Below, piece by piece: positions 12,935-23,800 of a DNA stretch of 64,000 nucleotides. The notes beneath the pieces were generated by a model. It was not told where the DNA came from. It worked only from the letters and a program-made list of their open reading frames with translations, and made no database searches. The translations under genes and the position numbers were made by a program. This DNA is from Rhynchosporium graminicola (Eukaryota > Ascomycota > Leotiomycetes > Helotiales > Ploettnerulaceae). Within the stretch, counting starts at the first letter, position 1, and each line of letters begins with the position of its first letter. Location of the stretch: assembly GCA_900074885.1 (NCBI GenBank), contig FJUW01000029.1, positions 310,001 to 374,000 on the forward strand, written 5' to 3'.

Positions 12935-14915
12935 ATGCCTGCCAAACAGCCTCAGAGCCCAGGCAAGAAGTTGCAAAAGAAGGGCAAAGGCCATGAAAAA
13001 TCGAAGTCATATCAACCCCTGGGCACAAATCCAAATCAAGCCAGCCTTCTCTCCCAGAGTTCCTCGTCCAGAAAGGCAGAATCATTTCTCCTTGTAGCAC
13101 TTACTGTCGGTATACCCGGCAGAAACGATTTCATGATTGGCGACTTTGCCGGTATTAAGCACCATATAAATATCATGGGCTTCGCAGAGAAGGACTTTTT
13201 TCGGTCGACGGTCAACCTTGGGCCAATATTGCACGACATCAATCCACCGCGACATCAAGATTCGAGCAGAGCATTCTGAAAAGGTTGTCTATTCTCGCTT
13301 GAAAGCTGTGCACAGACAAGATGATTACCTCTTCGTTGATCAAACGCAAATCAAGAATAAGTTTCTTGAGTGGATGAAGGATGTCACTCGAAAGGCATTG
13401 CATGGCGATGTAGTAACAATTATACTCGTCACACATGGACACCCATTGGACGGAAAACTCCAGTTCGGCAACGATGTCTTAACTGTCAAGGAGACTCTCA
13501 AACTCCTATCATACTTCCAAAAAGGTGTGCAGGTCAACCTGGTCACGACAGCTTGCGGAAGTGGAAGTTTATGCCGAGAGATTCCAACAAATGACCAGAA
13601 GGATAGGTTCATTGCTGCTGGCTCACATGAGTCGAGCTCCAGGAATGGCCTGGTAGGCTGGAAGAAGGGCATGTCCGTCAGTGGCAGATTTCGAAGCTCG
13701 TTTTTCACATAAGTCATCATCAAGTCCCTCGGAAAACTGACCTTTGATCGACCTGGTCCTACCATGGAAGGACTCAAGCACAACCTTATTCAAGGAGTCT
13801 TGGTCAAGCCGATCGGCCCCCTTGCAAAATCCACTCCCCAATTTGCAGGCTCGGCTGCGTCGAAGGAAGAATCCGAGACTGCGCTTCAGAGAATCATCCA
13901 TCTCGATTATTTCGATTTTCCGCCCTGCCCGAAAAGAGCAGCTCGGTACTTGCGACAAGAGTCTGACATGCAGGTGATCAGTGGATCCAACCAAGACAAC
14001 GTGGATGATTTTGGTTTCGGAGCAGCAGTGCTTGAGTTCTACGGCGAAGAAGTCCACAAGACTCACGACTCTTGCTTGATTATCCTAGATGCAGAATTAC
14101 ACGCACGTGCTCACCGAATGCTTGACAGAACCAAACGTGGCGAGCGCACAACAAACGCCGAAATCATGAAAGCTATCTATTTTCAAGCCAAGGTTCAGAG
14201 CGCCTGCTTTAATGTCGTGATGTTCCTCCAGGATCAATGCCTTATTACCTTGAAAGGCCTAGAAGAGCCGATACAGATATACGCCGCACCACACGACGAG
14301 ATCAGAGATGTAGCGTGCGCGTTGTCTGCTTTCGACCTATTTTCAGGCGTGCTTAAATATCCTTTTGAGACCTATACGGAATTCACTGGTTACTACCATG
14401 CATACAGTTGACTGTTGGCTGGCTATTGTCATAGTGCGCGGCGCTATAATTCGAGACCTGTGGTGTTTATTTGACAGAATGAGCTGTTACGGGGAGCTGG
14501 GGGCACTCAATGTTGAGAACTTGAGAGACTTGCGGCCGGAGGGAAGGAGGTTTGAGGTCGATCCGCAGGCGGGTGTGGCTCCCGCTTGGGTCGTGGGACG
14601 GTAGCAGAATATTGGAGGAGCAAGAGGTTGTTGTTTAGAGAGGGAGCTCTGACTCTGACTAAATACACCGACGCTAGTCTCCTTTGCACCTTCCTACTGT
14701 GGCCATCATTCTGCTTCTGGTTGCCTCACTCGATGGGCAAGATTGAGGACGTACAGGAGGTCTACAAGTACTTTGATGAAGAGCGCTTCGAGCCGTTTGA
14801 GTGCCTCTACTTTGGCTACTTCCGTTTGCCCTTCAACAATGCGGAATCTCGCGAAAGACAGTGCTCCCGCTACATCAAGAAGGATATGCTGTTCGTTGAC
14901 TTCATGGAGACTTGA
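12935..14915 (+). pseudogene. Broken caspase-fold (clan CD-like) protein, copy 1
   Basis: A once-long gene, now in several frames. The first part (12935 to about 13250) begins MPAKQPQSPGKKLQKKGKG and contains ESFLLVALTVGIPG and EKDFFRSTVNLGPIL. A frameshift near 13235-13262 moves to a frame with ILVTHGHPLDGK (His at about 13434) and LVTTACGSGS (Cys at about 13554), the His/Cys arrangement of caspase/legumain-like peptidases. In most such enzymes an aromatic or His follows the Cys; here it is Gly. An in-frame TAA at 13710-13712 interrupts FFT/VIIKSLGKLTFDRPGPTM, and the frame continues to 14411. A further frameshift lies near 14390-14410. A TAG at 14602 sits at the start of extra sequence of about 100 bp compared with copy 2. 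The last part has FCFWLPHSMG and YKYFDEERF. The second region matches the gene at 26270. Family assignment is by motif only. Confidence 0.75.
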
Positions 14916-14916
14916 A

Positions 14917-15150
14917 AGGCACGAGAGAACTCAATGGATATTGGGCCACTTAAAGCAGTCCTTTCTCGTGCGAATTTATTTTGATAATTAAGGCAATGGA
15001 GTTCCGAGGGACACGAGCTCTACACATAGACCAAAAAGCAGTCCTTTTCTTGCGCGGATTACTTAATAAGTAAGGCAATGGAGTTGCGAGGGACACGAAC
15101 TCAATGTACATAGACCCAAAAAGCAATTCTTCTCTTGTGCGGATCATAGT
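14917..15150 (+). repeat. Imperfect tandem repeat, period about 83-85 bp
   Basis: Copies align at AAAGCAGTCC (14952), AAAGCAGTCC (15035) and AAAGCAATTC (15120), spaced 83 and 85 bp. Each is followed by CTTTTCTTGCG-like sequence, and the first two also by TAAGGCAATGGAGTT and GAGGGACACGA. A part copy (GCACGAGAGAACTCAATGG) precedes the first unit and starts right after the stop codon of the pseudogene. No protein-coding sense is seen. Confidence 0.8.
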
Positions 15151-17013
15151 TGTAGAGGCAGTGGATATCGAGTTATATATCGCTTTTACATACCTCGCAT
15201 ATAGCTCGAACTATCCGAGCACCGGATATGAGATTTCCAAGCGCAAAGTCAACATTTCGGGTGCGGTCCGGTCGAAGGGGTCAGTGACAAAGCCGCAAAA
15301 TCCGCAGGTCCTTAATTCAGATGGGCTTTCTCGTTCCAAGACTATTGATCCAACTGGGGAGCATCGATGCTGGACTTCGACGGATGCGCAGGGTGTCAAG
15401 CAGAATCCGCCTGGTCTGATAAACTCCTTCCTTTCTCTACTCCGTACTCCATATAGAAAGTCAACCCCACAATCAGAGCAAGAATGGTGGGAATCACTTC
15501 ACCTCGCTTTCACCTCGCTTCGCTCCGTGTTGTGATGATGAATGATTTCGTGCAGAAGCTGCAAACTCCGATCAGCCACTAAGAGGGAAATTGTGGAGAG
15601 ATCTAATGCAGGTACGGTCTAGTTTTCTCCAGTCGGCCGGCCGTGGCGGACCGCGATGTCTTGGGCATCTTTGTTTCCTTTTCGCAGGGAAGCCCTCGGC
15701 CGGACTCAACTCTTCATGCCAACGGGTAAGGTAATCGTGGGATTCTATCTTATCTCGGGCGGTCCTGAGCTATACTGTAAGTATAACACAGGTCGATAAC
15801 GCCCTGCAAGGTATCTCCGGAGAGCTGCTCCCAGGAAGCGAAAAAAAACAAACAAAATCATGCGCCGTATTGCAGCTGCAGGTCCCTAGGCCCTTGGCTT
15901 CCTCACTCACACTGGCGGGCGTGGGCGTGTTTTCTTCGGAGCTTTAGCTCGCAAGTGTACCTCGGGCTTGTGGCGTAGTGCGGTGCGGTGCAGTGCAGCA
16001 CAACTTAGTCCGCTAAACTTCATCTCAACGCCTTCGGAGTGAGTGGTCAAGGTCACGGTCACGGTCACGGTCACGCCGTTGGATAATTAGGGAGGGTGAT
16101 GCCCGGAATTGGATTCTGGCATCGAGACCTTCATCCTATTCTATTCTATCCTACCTATCTTGGCCAACATCATGCAGGGGAGCGAGCACCTGGATCATGA
16201 GTGCGCAAGGTACCTACTGTAGTACCTAAAGTAGAAAGAAGGAAATACTGGGATGGGAGGATGGGGGGATGGGAGGATGGACCATCCGTGCCTGATTCCG
16301 GAGTCTACAGTACTACAGCCCTGCCCTGCCCTGCCCTGCTCTCACCCCGTCCGCTGCCTTCTCTCGCGTCCTGGGTGGAAATGTCTCCGGACTGATGCTT
16401 TTATTCCTTCCTCACTTGCATACTTTTGTAGGTTACAGTCAGTAATTCTTTATATATTCGATACTGTTTTCTCGGTCCTTAAACCTTCTCCTGAGGACGA
16501 TTTCATTTCGCGGATACTCGCCCCCTCCACCCCCCCATGCGCGTCAGTCAGCCTTGACCATCTTCTCAAAACACCAACAAATAATTATACCTTCCGAGTA
16601 CTTCCTACCCAGCCTCCTTTCCCTTCGTTTCCTTCGGTGTACAAAACTCGATTCCTTATGCGCTGGCGACCTTCATATTCGTTGTATTAATTAATATACG
16701 CGGATATCTGTTGCAATTCTCTCTTGTCTCCATGATAATCGCCAATCAACTTCCCAAATCGACCCCTCCTCTCGATTTGAAACAAGATTTTACACCTACA
16801 CCCACACGAAACAACGAAACGATTAAGCTTCCATTTAGCTGTTCCCTACTCACAGCTTCAATTCAAGCAAGGGGTCAGGGGAAGTTGGTATTTCCTCCAA
16901 CAACAGGCATTCTCGAATTGTGCGACTCACACTTTCACACACACCACCAAGGACAACACAAGACGCAGTGGAAGGAATTGCACGAACGGCGAAGCAAATA
17001 ATAGTGATCCAGA
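15151..17013. other. Long leader/promoter of the PH-domain gene
   Basis: No gene is supported. The stretch holds simple arrays: GGTCAC repeated at 16051-16074, a GGGAGGATGG-type cluster at 16254-16280 and a CCTGC array near 16319-16340. From about 16500 it becomes pyrimidine-rich, as expected for a 5' leader in front of the ATG at 17014. Confidence 0.45.
16051..16074 (+). repeat. GGTCAC tandem repeat, four units
   Basis: Four perfect six-base units, about 0.94 kb upstream of the PH-domain gene start. A fifth degenerate unit (GGTCAA) precedes them. Confidence 0.9.
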
Positions 17014-19968
17014 ATGGCTAACTGCAATGGATTAACGCCGATCGAAGCAGGAGGTTTAGATGAGCTGCCACGACAGGATATAAACCTCGCCGCGAACCGC
17101 CGAGAAAGGCCACCAATGATGAACCTCTCTACCGGCGATATCGCCAGTCGAGTGCCTCTACGAGCACCGAAGATACAGAAGAAGGATTCGAAGGGCGGAC
17201 TGCGGGCTATGTTCACGCGGAAGAGGACTGAGCAAGCCATTGCGATATCACCTCTAGCTGAAGAGGATGCGCCAATGTCTGGCTTTTCCGAGAGATCAAT
17301 GGGGGCAGCAGCAGAAGCAAGTCTGCTTTCTGTGAAGATGGCGAAACAGAGAACGGAAAAGTCGACACCTGTGAGGGAAATTCCTATATCGGAGACACCT
17401 GGGAAATCGACGAAAACCTCGCGGATGAACATGAGCCTGAGGTCGAGATCTGCTCCCTCAGTCAAGACTCCCAGCAAAGTGGTTCCAGATTTACCAAGTA
17501 CGAAATCGATGTCACGTCCACGAACCCGTTCATCAGCAGCTTGGGATCCTCCTCCACTTTTCCAAGCCTATCCTCAGGCAATCAAACATGCTCAGCTGTC
17601 TGCATCAACACTATCTGCAGATTCGATAATTCGTATGAATAACCATAGGCGGAACAACAGTCTTAGAAGCGATACCGAAGCTACGGATTGCTCAACCGCT
17701 GGAGAGAAAAAGGCAGAGAAATCAAAGAGCAGACACAAGCGCCAGGTATCTGGCTCCCTTCTAAAGGCAGATTGGATCCAGAAGACTTTTGTTCTTGTCA
17801 CTTCGGGATATTTGCTGCAGTATGCGGGAGAGGGCTCGTTTGATAGGCTGCCGGAGAAGATAATGCAGCTCGGAAAAGATTCGGGTAGGTTGCATGCAAT
17901 TGTCCTATGTTGTGGAACGTGTCGTGCTAAGTATATCTAAGTGGCTTTCGCTAGTGATGCGATACCTGGAAAACATTGGGTTCTTCAGATATCGCAAGCT
18001 ATGGACTCGGACGGTACCCCGGCATCAGACTCGAGATCGCTGTTATCACGGCTGGCGTTCAGAGGTGCGGATTATCGAAGGTCAGCGACCAGCTTACTTT
18101 TAGTTTTCGATAGTGCGGAGGATATGGACTCGTGGCTAGCGATAGTAAGACGAGAAATTGAGGCGCTAGGCGGAAAGAAACATGCGTCGGAAACAGGCAG
18201 ACCAAAAGCAGATGATAAGATACTGCAATTAAAATCACAGCCCAGCCATAGGTACCTCATCCACAGGAGTACGGATGATCTGTCCAATCTAGCATCGCCT
18301 CAGATGCCATCACTTGGACCTCCTCCATGGATACAGGATAAAGACAATGAGCCACAGAAGAACTTAGAACAGACGACTTCAGAAAGGACACGACCGCAAG
18401 GTTCATCCATTCGACCATCTACTGGCCATTCGATGGCAGGAAGTGTAACGTCGAACGACGCAAGGCAACTCGAAAGCTTGAGAGATAGCACCAACAGATT
18501 TTCCTACCTCTCATCTGGCCAACGAACACTAATCACATCTCGAGGCTCCTCATCATCCACATCATCAACTCGCGAAAGCGCTAATTTCGACGACAATGTA
18601 TCCAAACCTTCGTCGGGAGACATCCACAGCAGACCTAATGCAGCAGCAGTCAGCGAACGCAGACGCTCCATGCTAACCATGGCAATACCTCTCTTCGGAG
18701 CCCCCATCACAGCCAAAGCATACCGACACTCAACGTACGGTGGTCCCTCAAGCGTCGGTCGATCTCGTTCCCCAGGTTTCACACCAAATTTTAGCGTCCC
18801 GAACTCATCGATAAAACGCTACTCGATAGTCAGAAGGCCAAGTTCACCCATAGCGTCACCCAGCTCAAGGCCCGTGGCGAGAGATTCACTCATGAAAGGG
18901 ACCCGAAAGGCTCCTCCCTCAGCTCTCCACGTTCCACGCTCTCTATCTCCTGTTAAAGCTTCCCCGAAAAAGGCGGCCGCACCAATGGCCTCCACCTCCT
19001 CCTCGCCAAACTCACGAATCTACCCTCAACACCAAGCCCAGACCTACCTACAAGCCAAGCCATCAGTAATAACAATCCCACCACGCTCTCCCTCCGACAA
19101 GACACCGACAATGTCGATTTCTCATCCCCGCCGCATGTCAAGTCTCGCGCCCCTCGCACCTCACGAATCAGCACATCTCGACTTGCACCTTCCGAGACGT
19201 TATTCCAGTATGCAGACTCTTGGGGAAGTAGGCGAGAAACGCTTTCTGAACAACCTCGACGCACCATCGCGACCAGCGCCGTTACTGCCTGCTGAATTGG
19301 CATCGTCGATATCGCTTTCGCCTTTGCGACAGGGGTTCGATTTCTCTCCTCCAAGCGAGAATCAACAAATACAACCACAAACTCAGCAGATGGACTTCGC
19401 GCAAAAGCAATATTCGAGACCTAGTAGCCGAACGTCAATAAACTCGCGCCAACCACTGCCTTTATCATTGCCTCTACAGACACCGATGCCACTTCCAGCC
19501 TTAGCGAACATGAAATCAAAAGTCAATAGGCCGATTAGCATGCAAATTTCCCCCGCAGCATCCCATCGAAACAATCATTACCTCACCCATAACCAAGACC
19601 AAACAACCATCCCTCCAAACACTGCTTTCCAGCCCCAACCTCGAAGCGTAATTCAGTTCTCACCTCGTCCGACCTCCTCATCTTCCATCAGATCAAGTTC
19701 GCTGTCGCCTACCACCTCTATATCGACCGCGATGACTACACCAATGTCGATAATCTCGCCGGGTCTTCAGAGAGCTAAAGGAGAGCCTTCGAAGACGCTC
19801 GGGATTAGGAAGAGTATGCCTATGCTCGTCGTCAATGGGCCACCACCTGCGCCTCCACCGAGGTGTGCGTTGCCTCCTATTCCACCGCAGGGTGGGAGTG
19901 ACAATGGAAGTGGCAGTGGGAGGGCTAGGAGTGGTAGTGTGAGAGCGAGTGTTTCGGTTGGTGGATGA
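17014..19968 (+). CDS. Large PH-domain protein
   Basis: Two exons, 17014-17884 and 17942-19968, joined across a 57-nt intron (GTAGGT donor, CTAAG acceptor), give 965 residues. The pleckstrin-homology domain lies at about 244-375: it begins SGSLLKADWIQKTFVLVTSG, continues through GKHWVLQIS and ends with a helix MDSWLAIVRREIEALGG carrying the conserved Trp. The intron interrupts this domain, and splicing restores QLGKDSVAFASDAIPG. The remaining protein is very rich in Ser, Pro and basic residues and looks disordered, with many SPS/RPSS motifs. PH domains bind phosphoinositides or proteins, so a membrane-cortex adaptor or signalling scaffold is likely, but this is inference. The start ATG follows a pyrimidine-rich leader. 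An alternative acceptor at 17954 is out of phase and was discarded. Confidence 0.85.
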
Positions 19969-20738
19969 ACTTCGATACAGAATTGGGAGACAACGCCTTG
20001 CACGAGCTGTGAAGGAGGTACGTGGAACGAATGGCAGAAGATGGCACAACGGGAACCAAGGGCTGGTATCCAAAGCACCGACTCATATGATTCATGACGT
20101 ACCACGGATACACATCGACCATCAAGCCTACATACTCACGACTTTATTTCCTTCCCAACTAGCATTCATGCAAACAGCTCACAGCGTACGTATACACCAA
20201 ACGTACACCGGGGCAACTATTCGCTGCACCCGGTAACACACAAGCACATATACACCTAGAGCGAATTATCGCAACATACGACGTTGACGCTATCTCAATT
20301 AACGACAAGTTTTCTCGCTTGTCGACCACTTTTCGCGAAGCATTCAGCTTCAATTCTTTCTCATGGGGCCGGAGTTCGATTAGGGAGGCGTATTTGGGGG
20401 GAGAATGGGAATTCTGGTAAATAATTTTGGATCGCTACGGTTTATCTTGGACAGTTAAGGGAGGCGGCGAAGGTGTATCAGAACAAGCCGGACTTGCCTG
20501 GGGGTTTATGATGACCATGTATATATGTTTGGAACGAAAGATGACTTGGTGGGGAAGAGTTGGTTGGACTCATGAATGAGCTGGTAGCATGATGTGATTA
20601 GCTCTTGAGAAATGAGATGTGACTTTACGAAGCTCAATATTTCTATGGGATTCTTTCTAGACTCATATGTTGCATGTACTGTGCTCATACCATCCGTCGC
20701 CTCCAAGCATCACTTCCCAACGATCATACATATCCGGA
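19969..20738. other. Convergent 3' intergenic region
   Basis: Holds the 3' regions of the PH-domain gene and L2HGDH. Short ORFs on both strands lack support. Confidence 0.5.
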
Positions 20739-22248
20739 TCACTTATAGAGCAACTCCTCCACCATCTCCGCAATCGCCAAACTGCTCGTCAGACCCGGAC
20801 TTTCAATCCCCAACAGATTCACCCAGCCCTCATACCCCTCCTCCCTCCTGATCACGAAATCCGTCTCCGCGACCCCACCTCCCATCCCATCTCCCAGCTT
20901 CGGTCTGATGCCCGCATAATCCGGCCTTATCTCGCGCTCATCCACGCCCGGCAAAAAGCGTCTAATCTGTACGATCGCCTCGTCTAATCGCGAACTGTTA
21001 ACCGCCAGGTCGTCAGGCGAGTCGACCCATTCGATGTCCGGGCCGAATCGGATCCGGCCCGCGAGATCGAGCGTGAGGTGTGTGCCGAGACCGCCCAGGC
21101 CGGGTTCGGGGGCTGGGTAGATGAGGCGCGACGCGCGGGGGTGGGAGGAGGCGTAGGAGAAGTAGTTCCCTTTTGCGAAGTAGGGTTTTACATGCCTGGT
21201 GGGGGGGACGATCATGTTGTTTATCGTGCAGGCGGAGAGGCCTGCGCTGTTGATTAGGGTTGAGGCTGTGATGGTCGTTTTCTCGCTCGAGGCGCTGTCC
21301 AGAGTGGTGATTTCCCAGCCGGTGGTTCCTTTTTTGGTGCTGGATGAGGATGATGGTTGGATGGATGTCACGAGCGAGTTGTAGGCGATGTCGCCGCCTT
21401 TGGACTCGAGGTCGCTGAGGAGGTACTGCATGTAGGCATGGCTGTCTATTATTCCTGTGCTCGGGGAGGCGAGGATTCCGGACAGGGCGCGCACATGTGG
21501 TTCTTCGAAGGCGGCTTGTTTGGAGGATATGAAATGGGTGGGGACGTCGAGGAGGGTTTTGGTGAACTCGTAGATCTTCACGAGGGCTTCGTATTGTTGG
21601 GGCGTTTGGGCTACGATCCATTTCTGGATTGGAGTCTGGTGTGAGTATGTGGATATATGTTCATGTCTGTGGCTGGGGGGTGTGAAAAACTTGAGCTTTT
21701 ATGATAGGGAGTGGAATTTTTAGAGAAAGTCTTTTTTCTATACGTACTCCGGTGTTTTGATGCGGGATGTGATGTTTTGCGCAGAGAGCGTAGAGCAGTT
21801 GCCTACCTCGAATGCAGAGCTTGGTTTTGAGTGATGTGGCGCCGTAGTAGAGGCCTGCGTGGATTACCTGAGATGCATTTGTGTGAGTGTTCATATCTCG
21901 TCTGGAATTTTGTTTCTGTAAGACAAGACATCTAAGTTAGTATAAGAGTGAGACTGACTTCAGAGTTCCTTGAACTGGTCTCCATCCCCACTGCTTTGTT
22001 CCGCTCAATTAAAACGGTACTCGTCCCATCTCGACCGGCTAATTGACGTGCAATAGCTAATCCGACAGCTCCTCCACCAATGACCTATGACCCTCGTTAG
22101 TTTGATAATTTGAAAGCTGGATTGGATCTATAATATCTGTCTACATCAGCCTTACCGCATGAGTGAAGTCAGCCTCCCGCTTTGCTGTTGATGCGAAACC
22201 TCGGCATGAAGTCTTCAATAGCTGCCTCCGCAGAGCTTTATAGAGCAT
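20739..22248 (-). CDS. L2HGDH: L-2-hydroxyglutarate dehydrogenase, mitochondrial
   Basis: FAD-dependent oxidation of L-2-hydroxyglutarate to 2-oxoglutarate, a mitochondrial metabolite-repair reaction. Four exons, 22248-22156, 22084-21959, 21867-21748 and 21623-20739, give 407 residues. Exon 1 encodes a basic presequence ([18 protein letters not shown]), a likely mitochondrial targeting signal. Exon 2 starts at the FAD-binding [17 protein letters not shown] and contains METSSRNSE, which continues into exon 3 as VIHAGLYYG with [10 protein letters not shown], the family signature. Exon 4 includes [44 protein letters not shown] and the C-terminal [19 protein letters not shown], which forms the second FAD/substrate region. 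Exon phases are all zero. Fungal relatives are of similar length. Other FAD amino-acid or glycerol oxidases are less likely given HAGLYYG and GIESPGLT. Confidence 0.93.
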
Positions 22249-22690
22249 TTTGAGATATGAAATTGTCCGTCATGAGGAACAAGCATCCAGAAGGTCTGTA
22301 TATAGTGATATTCTAAACTTTCGTAGAGTCTTGTAGAAAGTCACATGTCTGTCGTTGCTACGAAGCTTCGAATAGCAAGTGGGGGATAACTCATGCAAGG
22401 CTGAGACGAGGCTGACAATGAGTAGATCATCCAATCGGGTCATGATCTTCCTCGTTTAGGCATCTGCAGGCAACCGCAACCAAGAACCAACTTTATTTGA
22501 AGTCGCCACTCATTACGACGGTCGTACCACTTCGTGTTAGGTCTGACTCAACCTTCACTCTCTCAAACAATTTCATACTCTTTTTCCCTCAAAATTTCGA
22601 CAAAGTTTTGAGAACTTTGAGTCCCTTCAGATAAGCTCATATTTTGGCCATTGTTTACTTCCCGCTGACACCATCCCCTCTCCAACCATT
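22249..22690. promoter_or_regulatory. Divergent upstream region L2HGDH / DUF7730-like gene
   Basis: 442 bases between the start of L2HGDH (-) and the gene at 22691 (+). It must hold both promoters; I recognise no specific element. Confidence 0.45.
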
Positions 22691-23800
22691 ATGGACAACG
22701 GACCACTAGGTCGTCGCCGTCGATTCGGTCATTTCACACCAATCCGCTCTCCCCAAGTCCAACAACCACGCTATATGCAACGGCATCCCATCCCAGAACT
22801 CCCACCTCTCCAGAATGCATCCATCACTCCCAACCCACAACTCAGTTCTCCCCTCTATGACGGCCGTATCCCTCCCGAGATACGTAACAGCATCTTTCAA
22901 TTCGCCCTCACAGAAGATACCACCATCCTCTACGATGCCAACAAAGGCTACACACGACCCTACTACACCGGACGCAAAAAGGTCGACACTGCACTACTGC
23001 AAACTTGTCGAGCAATCTACCTCGAGACATTTCATCTCCCTGCTGCTAACAAAGAGCACGTATTCTGGCATCCACCCGAAACTGGACCGCATGGTCGATT
23101 TTACTCCGATCGTAATGGATGGGAGCGTGAGAAAGAGATGTTCTACGGTAGCTCGAAAATGATGTCTTGGCAAGTTGAGCTCGTCAAAGAGATCCATCTG
23201 TTTACGCAGGAATTTTGGCTTGAGCAGTATTTCAACAGCTATTGTGATGAGCGGTTCATGAATGGAATTGAGAAGGTTAAGATTACGATTAGGAGATGCG
23301 ATTGGTGGTGGAATGAACGGAATAATCCCTTGGGTATCAATCCGTATAGAGGGAATGCAGACTCGGATCAGATGACGAGGGATATCGTTGCTTGTAAAAA
23401 TGGCGAGGTTCCGGAGTGGAATATGGCAGGCTGGGCAGGTGCTTTTTCAAAGCTGCCCAATCTCAAGGAGCTTGAAATGGAGCTGGAAACGTCAGATGAT
23501 AAGATTGATGAGCTGGTCGCTATTGTGGAGTGGGCCAAGATGTGGAAGTTTCCTTTCAGAGACGGCAAGGTTTTGAATACCGAAGGGGTGAATGCGAAGC
23601 CGGTACAGACTTGGCAGGGCCCGATGTGTTTTTGGTCCCAGATTTGTCCGTATTGTGCGGGGTATGGTGATTGTTTGAAGACGGATACTCCAAATGAAAA
23701 GTGCACGGAAAGGATGAGGTTGAGGGGTCTGTCTATGGGTCCGCTTTGCTCTGTGTATTCGTTGAGGTGGAAAGTTGCTGAAGGTGATTCGACGGCGTAA
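22691..23800 (+). CDS. DUF7730/2EXR-like hypothetical protein
   Basis: A single uninterrupted frame of 369 residues. The ATG at 22691 follows a CT-rich, A-free stretch typical of a fungal leader. After a Pro-rich N-terminus comes GRIPPEIRNSIFQFALTED (about 58-76), the LPxEIRxxIxxxAL motif that defines a very large group of fungal proteins (DUF7730/2EXR). It is followed by LLQTCRAIYLETFHLP. The middle is rich in Trp/Tyr, and a Cys-containing segment CPYCAGYGDC lies near 318-327. These proteins are often multi-copy in filamentous fungi and have no proven biochemical role; F-box-like or structural functions have been guessed. No introns are needed. Its 3' side opens onto the AT-rich island. Confidence 0.8.
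   Translation: MDNGPLGRRRRFGHFTPIRSPQVQQPRYMQRHPIPELPPLQNASITPNPQLSSPLYDGRIPPEIRNSIFQFALTEDTTILYDANKGYTRPYYTGRKKVDTALLQTCRAIYLETFHLPAANKEHVFWHPPETGPHGRFYSDRNGWEREKEMFYGSSKMMSWQVELVKEIHLFTQEFWLEQYFNSYCDERFMNGIEKVKITIRRCDWWWNERNNPLGINPYRGNADSDQMTRDIVACKNGEVPEWNMAGWAGAFSKLPNLKELEMELETSDDKIDELVAIVEWAKMWKFPFRDGKVLNTEGVNAKPVQTWQGPMCFWSQICPYCAGYGDCLKTDTPNEKCTERMRLRGLSMGPLCSVYSLRWKVAEGDSTA

Noticed and set aside
13230..13270. Intron explaining the first frame change in copy 1
   Set aside because: The two frames overlap within about 25 bases, too short for a spliceosomal intron, and no donor/acceptor pair is present.
13340..14066. Minus-strand ORFs of up to 147 residues antisense to the pseudogene
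   Set aside because: They are shadows of the plus-strand coding remnant, with no family features.
14917..15150. Possible CRISPR-like array
   Set aside because: The units are long, adjacent and imperfect, without unique spacers, and the genome is clearly eukaryotic.
17942..17954. Alternative acceptor at CGCTAG in the PH-domain gene
   Set aside because: It leaves the downstream frame out of phase and deletes the conserved VAFAS segment.
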